Shown here: positions 60,940-64,000 of the stretch, piece after piece
Layout: every line of letters begins with the position of its first letter
Numbering within the stretch: the stretch's first letter is position 1
From: CADEEN01 sp963816315
Lineage (GTDB): Bacteria > Pseudomonadota > Gammaproteobacteria > Burkholderiales > Burkholderiaceae_C
Direction: 5' to 3'
Assembly (NCBI GenBank): GCA_963816315.1
Contig: CAWFJZ010000004.1
Coordinates: 1-64,000, forward strand
DNA: 64,000 nucleotides
Translations under genes and position numbers: made by a program
Notes under the pieces: generated by a model
What the model was told of the DNA's origin: nothing
Databases searched by the model: none
What the model saw: only the letters and a program-made list of their open reading frames with translations

Positions 60940-61798
60940 ATGCCGATCCGCTTTGCCCGCGCTCTGCTGCTCGTTGCGCTGCTGTGCTCGGTGTCGGGCG
61001 TGCAGTGCGCAGACCGCGTCCGACCCGGCGGTGCTCTATCACAACTACTGCTCGGTCTGCCACGGCGACCGCGGCGACGGCAAGAGCCGCGCCGGCGGCG
61101 CGCTGTCCACCGTGCCGCGCGACTTCACCAGCGCGGCGTCGAAGCAGGAGCTGACGCGCGAGCGCATCGCGCTGGCGATCGCGCAGGGCCGGCCGGGCAC
61201 GGCGATGGTCGGCTGGAAGACGCAGCTCTCGGCCAACGACATCGAGCGCCTGACGGACTATGTGCTGAGCGCTTCGTGCAAGGCCAGGCTGCACCGGCCG
61301 CTGCGACGACAACGATCTCGGGCACGCGTGCCCACGGCGGCCGTGAGGCCGACGTGCCCGCTTCGCGGCCGTGAGGCCGACGTCGCCCAGCTTCGCGGCC
61401 GTGAGGCCGACTCTGCTGCCGCAGCAACCGCTTCCACCTCCGTGCGGGTCGACATGATGGCCGGCCTCCCCAACGGTCTGAAGGGCGATGCCAAGCGCGG
61501 AGGTGCCTTTTATCTCGCCAACTGCGCCACCTGCCACGGCGCGCGCGGCGACGGCGCCGGGCCGCGCGCGTACTTCATCAACCCGAAGCCGCGCAACTTC
61601 ATCGCCGACGAGTCGCGCGCGCGCTTCAACCGGAGCGTGTTGTATGCGGCGATCAGCGAAGGCCGCCTGGCCAGCGAGATGCCGGCGTGGAAGCAGGTCG
61701 CGACGCCGCAGCAGATTGCCGACGTGTCCGAGTACGTGTTCCAGAACTTCATCACGCGCAACCAGCCGGTCAAGGCTGCAGCGCAGGCGACGAAGTGA
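60940..61798 (+). CDS. Diheme cytochrome c with repeat-containing linker, one indel
   Basis: A protein of about 285 residues. A signal peptide (MPIRFARALLLVALLCSVSG) is followed, after one extra base near 61003, by a cytochrome c domain (LYHNYCSVCHGDRGDGKSR, GTAMVGWKTQLS), a linker of about 60 residues holding three copies of a 17-base repeat, and a second cytochrome domain (FYLANCATCHGARGDGAGPR, SEMPAWKQVAT). Both domains are class I with Met-type ligands. It is coupled to the next gene by GTGA. Two separate genes merged by repeat insertion is an alternative. Confidence 0.82.
61337..61411. repeat. Three direct copies of GCGGCCGTGAGGCCGAC
   Basis: The 17-mer starts at 61337, 61365 and 61395 (periods 28 and 30), the last two within longer identity CTTCGCGGCCGTGAGGCCGA. 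Each unit contains the small palindrome GGCC-GTGA-GGCC. Within the cytochrome frame it encodes LRGREAD-like units. It lies exactly in the linker between the two heme domains. Confidence 0.85.
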
Positions 61799-62827
61799 AC
61801 CAGGGGCCGCATGCCGTCGTCGGCTTGCTCTGGGCGGCGCTGATTTTTCTCGTCGGCTGGGGCGTGATGAGTCCGCCGGCAGCAAAGCTCGACACGCATG
61901 AGCAGGGCCGCGCGGTCTATAACTTCCGCTGCTATTTCTGCCACGGCTACTCGGGCGACGCAAAGACGCTCGCCGCGACCTACCTGCAGCCGCCGCCGCG
62001 AGACTTCAGCGCGGCCAGTCTGACCTGAGCTTTCGCGCGAGCGCATTGCGCAGGCGGTGCGCGCAGGACGGTCCGGCACGGCGATGGCTTCGTTTGCCAA
62101 CGTGCTCAGCCACAGCGAGATCGACGCCGTGGCCGCGTTCGTCGAGCGCGAGTTCGTGCGCGACCGCGCGCCGAACACGCGCTACCACACAGCGGCCAAC
62201 GGCTGGCCTGATCACGAGCGCCACGCCGCGGCCTTTCCTTTTGCCCGCGGCGAGATCGCGATCGACACGGCCGACGAGCAGTTGAACGCCGCGCAGCTCG
62301 CCGGACGGCAACTCTTCATGTCGTCCTGCATCACCTGCCACGACCGCGCGCGCGTCAACGACAGCGGCCCGGCGTGGAGTGCGCGGCCTCTGTCGTACCC
62401 GCGCCTGGGCTTCGTGCCCGGGCAGCCGAACACGCCGCCGGTCGATGCCGTCAGCAGCGCCAGCGTGTATGCGAAGCATGAGGTGCCGCCGGCCGTGGCG
62501 AATCTGAGCGCGCAGGAACGCCGCGGCGAAACGCTGTTCCAGAACAACTGCGCGTTCTGTCACGGCGCCGACGGCAGCGGCAAGAACTGGATCGGCCAGT
62601 TCATGGAGCCGAAGGCGCGCGACCTCACGGCCTACACGGCGAGCAGCCTGCCCGCCGCGCGCTTGAAGCAGGTCATCCGCGACGGCCTGCCGGGGACGTC
62701 GATGCCGGCCTGGCAGCAGGTGCTGTCGCCGCGCGAGATCGATGCCGTGGCGGCTTATGTGCGGCGGGTGATGTTCCGCGACGAGTCAGCGCAGCAGGCA
62801 CGTGGCTTGCAACCACCACGGCCATGA
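61795..62827 (+). CDS. Membrane-anchored triheme cytochrome c, one indel
   Basis: A protein of about 343 residues with GTG start overlapping the upstream stop. One N-terminal membrane helix (AVVGLLWAALIFLVGWGVM) is followed by three cytochrome c domains: CYFCH (NFRCYFCHGYSGDA), CITCH (FMSSCITCHDRARV) and CAFCH (FQNNCAFCHGADGSG). An extra T near 62026 creates a false stop; removal gives FSAASLTELSRERIAQAV. The gene ends by ATGA overlap with ccmC. The domains resemble caa3- or cbb3-linked and soluble carrier cytochromes; its partner is unknown. Confidence 0.87.
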
Positions 62828-63606
62828 CGCTGGTCATGAACACCTTCGCACTCCCCGAATCGGCGCTGCGGCGGCGCTGGACGCACTTCGCCGCGCCGTC
62901 CACGTTCTACGCGCTGGCCGGCAAGCTGCTGCCGTGGTGCTGGGGCGTGGCGCTCGTCGCCGCGAGCGCCGGCCTCGTCGTCGGCCTCGTCATCGCGCCG
63001 ACCGACTCCCAGCAAGGCGATGCCTACCGCATCATCTTCGTCCACGTGCCCGCGGCCTGGATGTCGATGCTGATCTACCTGGCGATGGCGTTCTGGGCGG
63101 CGCTGGGGCTCGTGCTGAACACGCGCCTGTCGTCGATGATGGCGCGCGCGCTGGCACCGACCGGCGCGATGATGACTTTTCTCGCGCTCTGGACCGGCGC
63201 GCTGTGGGGCAAGCCGACGTGGGGCGCGTGGTGGGTGTGGGACGCGCGGCTGACGAGCGAGCTGGTGCTGCTCTTCCTCTATCTCGGCTTCATCGCCTTG
63301 CAGGCAGCGAACGACGACCCGCGGCGCGGCGACCGCGCCGGTGCGGTCCTGGCGCTGGTCGGCGTGGTCAACATCCCGATCATCTACTTCTCGGTCAAGT
63401 GGTGGAACACGCTGCACCAGGGCGCGTCGATCAACCTGACCAAGGCGCCGAGCATGGCCAGCGCCATGCTGTGGGGCCTGCTGTTGATGACGGTGGCCTT
63501 CTGGGCGTGGGCGATCGCCAGCGCGCTGCACCGCGTGCGCTCGATCATTCTCGAACGCGAGCGCGGCAGCGAGTGGGTGATGCAGTTGCCGGAGGCCCGG
63601 GCGTGA
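62824..63606 (+). CDS. ccmC: Heme exporter/chaperone protein CcmC
   Basis: A 260-residue, six-segment membrane protein of system I that loads heme onto CcmE. It has the tryptophan-rich motif WGAWWVWDARLTSELVL and the flanking His regions (FVHVPAAWMSML, VKWWNTLHQGASI). It overlaps the triheme cytochrome gene (ATGA) and ccmD (GTGA). No ccmA or ccmB precedes it here, unlike the usual ccmABCDE order, so cytochrome genes have replaced or displaced them. Confidence 0.96.
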   Translation: MTLVMNTFALPESALRRRWTHFAAPSTFYALAGKLLPWCWGVALVAASAGLVVGLVIAPTDSQQGDAYRIIFVHVPAAWMSMLIYLAMAFWAALGLVLNTRLSSMMARALAPTGAMMTFLALWTGALWGKPTWGAWWVWDARLTSELVLLFLYLGFIALQAANDDPRRGDRAGAVLALVGVVNIPIIYFSVKWWNTLHQGASINLTKAPSMASAMLWGLLLMTVAFWAWAIASALHRVRSIILERERGSEWVMQLPEARA

Positions 63607-63773
63607 GCTTTGCCGACTTCATCGCGATGGGCGGCTACGCGCTCTACGTCTGGGGGTCGCTTGCGATGTGCGCTGCCGCGTTGCTGTGGGAAGCCGCCAC
63701 GCTGACGCAGCGCCGCCGCCGCGCGCTCGAAGACCTGCGCGACGACGCGCGTGCGGCGGGAGTGCACCGATGA
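63603..63773 (+). CDS. ccmD: Heme exporter protein CcmD
   Basis: A 56-residue membrane protein, GTG start in a GTGA overlap with ccmC. It has the CcmD hallmark FIAMGGYALYVWGSLAM followed by one transmembrane helix and a basic cytosolic tail (TQRRRRALEDLRDDAR). It helps release of holo-CcmE from CcmABCD. Its TGA overlaps the ccmE ATG. Confidence 0.93.
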   Translation: MSFADFIAMGGYALYVWGSLAMCAAALLWEAATLTQRRRRALEDLRDDARAAGVHR

Positions 63774-64000
63774 CGCCGCGCCGCAAGCGCCTCATGCTCG
63801 CCGCCGCAGTGCTCGGCCTGTCGGCCACGGCCGTCGCGCTCGTCGCCAACGCGTTTCGCAGCAACCTGCCCGACCTGTTCCGCGAGGGCAAAGGCGTCGT
63901 CGTGCAGGGGCGCTTGCAAGCCGACGGCGTCTTCCGCGCCGACGAGGTGCTGGCCAAGCACGACGAGAACCACATGCCGCCTGAAGCGGCCGACGCGGTC
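63770..64000 (+). CDS. ccmE: CcmE heme chaperone with internal deletion, 3' end outside the window
   Basis: The first 77 residues are seen. The N-terminal anchor (MTPRRKRLMLAAAVLGLSATA) runs to AFRSNL and continues directly with PDLFREGKGVVVQGRL and VLAKHDENHMPPE. In E. coli CcmE the same landmarks lie about 66 residues further apart, so the first strands of the OB fold are missing in frame. The heme-binding His is kept (His64, equal to His130), but the axial Tyr of HDENY is His (HDENH). It could be nonfunctional, divergent, or an assembly collapse. ATGA overlap with ccmD. Confidence 0.85.
   Translation, partial: MTPRRKRLMLAAAVLGLSATAVALVANAFRSNLPDLFREGKGVVVQGRLQADGVFRADEVLAKHDENHMPPEAADAV

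Noticed and set aside
61337..61411. CRISPR array
   Set aside because: Only three 17-base units with 11-13-base gaps inside a coding frame; no cas genes or leader.
59090..61963. Open minus-strand frame of 957 codons across the NHL gene, the divergent promoter region and the diheme cytochrome
   Set aside because: Only the middle part (NHL blades) matches a protein family. The rest is antisense to better supported cytochrome genes and results from GC-rich codon bias.

Overview
The window looks like a chromosomal segment of a high-GC betaproteobacterium, most likely of the order Burkholderiales (Rubrivivax/Leptothrix/Methylibium-like). The basis is the rimP-nusA-infB-rbfA-truB-typA order, the codon use, the dispersed palindromic repeats, and the storage-compound genes (a wax-ester/TAG synthase and a PHB depolymerase). 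This assignment is inference; no 16S gene or other marker is present.

Layout. (1) 1-6.3 kb: end of an SPFH/NfeD membrane-protein pair, a large acid-type amino-acid decarboxylase, a small basic protein, an FAD-dependent dehydrogenase and fabI. (2) 6.3-15.4 kb: a sigma70-type promoter and leader hairpin, then the translation operon rimP-nusA-infB-rbfA-truB-typA and a DMT permease. (3) 15.4-19 kb: WS/DGAT acyltransferase, two alpha/beta hydrolases, a ParE-like toxin remnant. (4) 19-25 kb: a three-gene RND efflux operon. (5) 25-32 kb: dusA, a Tat-type secreted glycosidase-like protein, a class II aldolase, then apbE and a PAS/REC/HPt hybrid kinase on the other strand. (6) 32-38 kb: two periplasmic beta-propeller proteins with a small cytochrome c, bracketed by two copies of a dispersed repeat, followed by a sigma54-type response regulator and a histidine kinase with a degenerate ATPase domain. 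(7) 38.7-42.5 kb: a c-heme DUF3365 protein, CcmI, a cytochrome b561-diheme c fusion and a PepSY protein. (8) 42.6-44.5 kb: a small unknown protein and an extracellular PHB depolymerase. (9) 44.5-60.8 kb: a chain of mostly overlapping minus-strand genes encoding a candidate porin-cytochrome electron conduit: three beta-propeller lipoproteins, an 11-heme cytochrome, two sets of c7-type triheme cytochromes, two helical periplasmic paralogues, an outer-membrane barrel, a parvulin and the system II maturation pair ResB/CcsA. (10) 60.9-64 kb: the divergent operon with a diheme and a triheme cytochrome, then ccmC-ccmD-ccmE of system I.

The most notable observation is a set of five -24/-12 (sigma54) promoter matches found by eye. 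One is a perfect consensus and two miss a single base. All five lie in front of cytochrome or cytochrome-maturation genes, and a sigma54 activator with its kinase sits in the same region. With about 37 CxxCH motifs in 26 kb, this reads as a sigma54-controlled extracellular or trans-envelope electron-transfer regulon. Other oddities are the mirror order (A-B-C-C'-B'-A') of the duplicated cytochrome/helical genes, the presence of both cytochrome-maturation systems, and a CcmE that lacks about 66 internal residues and has its heme-ligand Tyr replaced by His.

About 18 genes or gene parts are split by single-base indels, nearly all one extra base, including essential genes (infB). These are almost certainly sequencing errors, so I annotate the genes as whole CDSs and give the break positions. 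I saw no tRNA, rRNA, CRISPR array, insertion sequence or prophage.
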